From: Candidatus Anammoxibacter sp.
GTDB taxonomy: Bacteria; Planctomycetota; Brocadiia; Brocadiales; Anammoxibacteraceae
DNA length: 53,326 nucleotides
NCBI GenBank assembly: GCA_021777105.1
Contig: JAIQZQ010000113.1
Span: 1 to 53,326 of the forward strand
Direction: 5' to 3'
Below the pieces are notes generated by a model. That model was given only the letters and a program-made list of their open reading frames with translations. It searched no databases and was not told the DNA's origin. Positions 52,654 through 53,326 of this stretch are shown here, in pieces (position 1 is the first letter of the stretch; each line of letters opens with the position of its first letter). Position numbers and translations under genes: made by a program.

Positions 52654-52917
52654 TTAGTCGTCAGTGATCTCTGTATCTAAAATAATTGAAAAACCATGAA
52701 TATTCATTACGCAGTTTCTTGCCCAACCAAAAAGGCTTTTGATTTTTTGCTTATTGAACAATAAGAAGGCTTCAGTTTCTATATCCTCATCTATCTCTTC
52801 CCAATGTATGCCTATTCCGTCGGCAATTAAACGCCAATTATCTCTTTGATCTTCCGAAGCATCCCTGAGCCTTGGAAACCACTCTAATGGACAGATTATT
52901 TTCCAGCTCGCTCCCAA
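52654..52917 (-). CDS. DUF2442 protein, intact copy
   Basis: An 87-aa protein ending at 52654. PRLRDASEDQRDNWRLIADG and IGIHWEEIDEDIETEAFL are the DUF2442 signature. The N-terminal part LEWFPRLRDA is typical of the family start. Members pair with DUF4160 proteins in probable toxin-antitoxin units; no DUF4160 gene is seen here. A broken copy of the same gene lies on the other side of the three-gene system, so the two bracket it. Confidence 0.78.
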   Translation of the reverse strand: MGASWKIICPLEWFPRLRDASEDQRDNWRLIADGIGIHWEEIDEDIETEAFLLFNKQKIKSLFGWARNCVMNIHGFSIILDTEITDD

Positions 52918-53027
52918 ACCCCACAGACTGGGTCAAATGAGATTTCAAAAATTTGAGTATGGAGGTTGTCGGGATTATGTTATAATGTTTTCTATAATAT
53001 AGAAAATATAAATAATAGGAGATAACA

Positions 53028-53326
53028 ATGGCGTATATAGATGGGAACAGAAATCAACAAATGTTTTTTCCGCCCACAATAGAAGATTATGTAAGATTTG
53101 ACAATCCAGTAAGAGCTTACGATGCATTTATAGAAGCATTAGATTTCAATGGTCTAGGAATAGTCTTAAATGGAATGAAAGCAGGAGCAAAAGAGTATAA
53201 TCCTAAGATGCTGCTGAAAATAATAGTCTTCGGTTATTCTTACGGTATAAGGACATCGCGTAAACTAGAGAGAGCGTGCCATGATAATTTGTCATTTATA
53301 TGGTTGACGTCAGATTTAAAGCCGGA
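53028..53326 (+). CDS. IS1182-type transposase, N-terminal part (runs off the window)
   Basis: From ATG at 53028 (AGGAG 7 nt upstream) the frame reads MAYIDGNRNQQMFFPPTIED, then RFDNPVRAYDAFIEALDF and KMLLKIIVFGYSYGIRTSRK to the edge. The DUF772-type start (YDAFIEAL..., PKMLLKIIVFGY) is the hallmark of IS1182 (IS5/IS1182 DDE) transposases. A GACTGGGTCAAATGAGATTT string at 52927-52946 may be the left end of this IS; its 14-base core also occurs near 1950. Confidence 0.8.
   Translation, partial: MAYIDGNRNQQMFFPPTIEDYVRFDNPVRAYDAFIEALDFNGLGIVLNGMKAGAKEYNPKMLLKIIVFGYSYGIRTSRKLERACHDNLSFIWLTSDLKP

Noticed and set aside
1..53326. tRNA, rRNA or riboswitch genes
   Set aside because: No cloverleaf, rRNA-like stretch or recognisable riboswitch core was seen on either strand.

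Overview
The window comes from a Gram-negative bacterium, shown by outer-membrane lipoprotein, porin and periplasmic polysaccharide-export genes. Base composition is mid to low G+C and intergenic DNA is crowded with palindromic repeats, small transposon relics and toxin-antitoxin genes, as in genomes of uncultivated anaerobes. A corrinoid-activator-type ATPase (DUF4445), a stand-alone molybdopterin oxidoreductase and a response regulator with a C-terminal Cys-pair domain would fit a Desulfobacterota-like or PVC-like host, but there is no rRNA or marker gene to fix the phylum.

Layout. 1-4 kb: the end of a REP-type transposase, a membrane-anchored SGNH-hydrolase-like protein and a complete IS1380-family element with inverted ends and a 5-bp target duplication. 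4-9 kb: a molybdoenzyme, then an overlapping PAS/GAF histidine kinase and response regulator pair. 9-13.6 kb: gene-poor DNA with a truncated DUF4143 gene, an imperfect ~0.9-kb tandem duplication carrying two small overlapping genes, and a likely toxin-antitoxin pair. 13.6-17.1 kb: the DUF4445 ATPase, then a TetR regulator and an SDR oxidoreductase with matching operator-like sites. 17.4-40 kb: an exopolysaccharide (Pel) region. It holds a SpoIIE-type phosphatase, a four-gene minus-strand unit (basic small protein, zinc ribbon with no standard start codon, GT4, GH15), a small DNA-binding protein with a palindromic operator, pelC, an RsbW-like kinase and an RsbV-like STAS protein. These are followed on the minus strand by a pelA (split in two), pelB (split in two), pelD, pelE, pelF, pelG unit. 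PelD keeps the RxxD c-di-GMP site. The presence of RsbU, RsbV and RsbW-like genes suggests that polymer production is also controlled by partner switching.

40.4-53.3 kb: an accessory island. A PIN toxin and its partner, a frameshifted antitoxin-like gene and a broken DUF2442 gene lie on the left. An intact DUF2442 gene and an IS1182-like transposase lie on the right. Between them is a three-gene AT-rich operon: a KaiC-like protein with two P-loop domains (1122 aa), a large P-loop ATPase (1294 aa) and a large adenosine-deaminase-family protein with all metal and catalytic motifs (958 aa). The last two recall RdrA and RdrB of the RADAR anti-phage system. The tightly coupled KaiC-like first gene is not part of RADAR as I know it, and this is my main candidate for an undescribed system.

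At least six families of short dispersed repeats run through the intergenic spaces. One of them (consensus CCTAAATTGAGCGATTTT) matches the ends of the IS1380 element and bounds a ~209-bp MITE, which suggests that the IS mobilises non-autonomous relics here.
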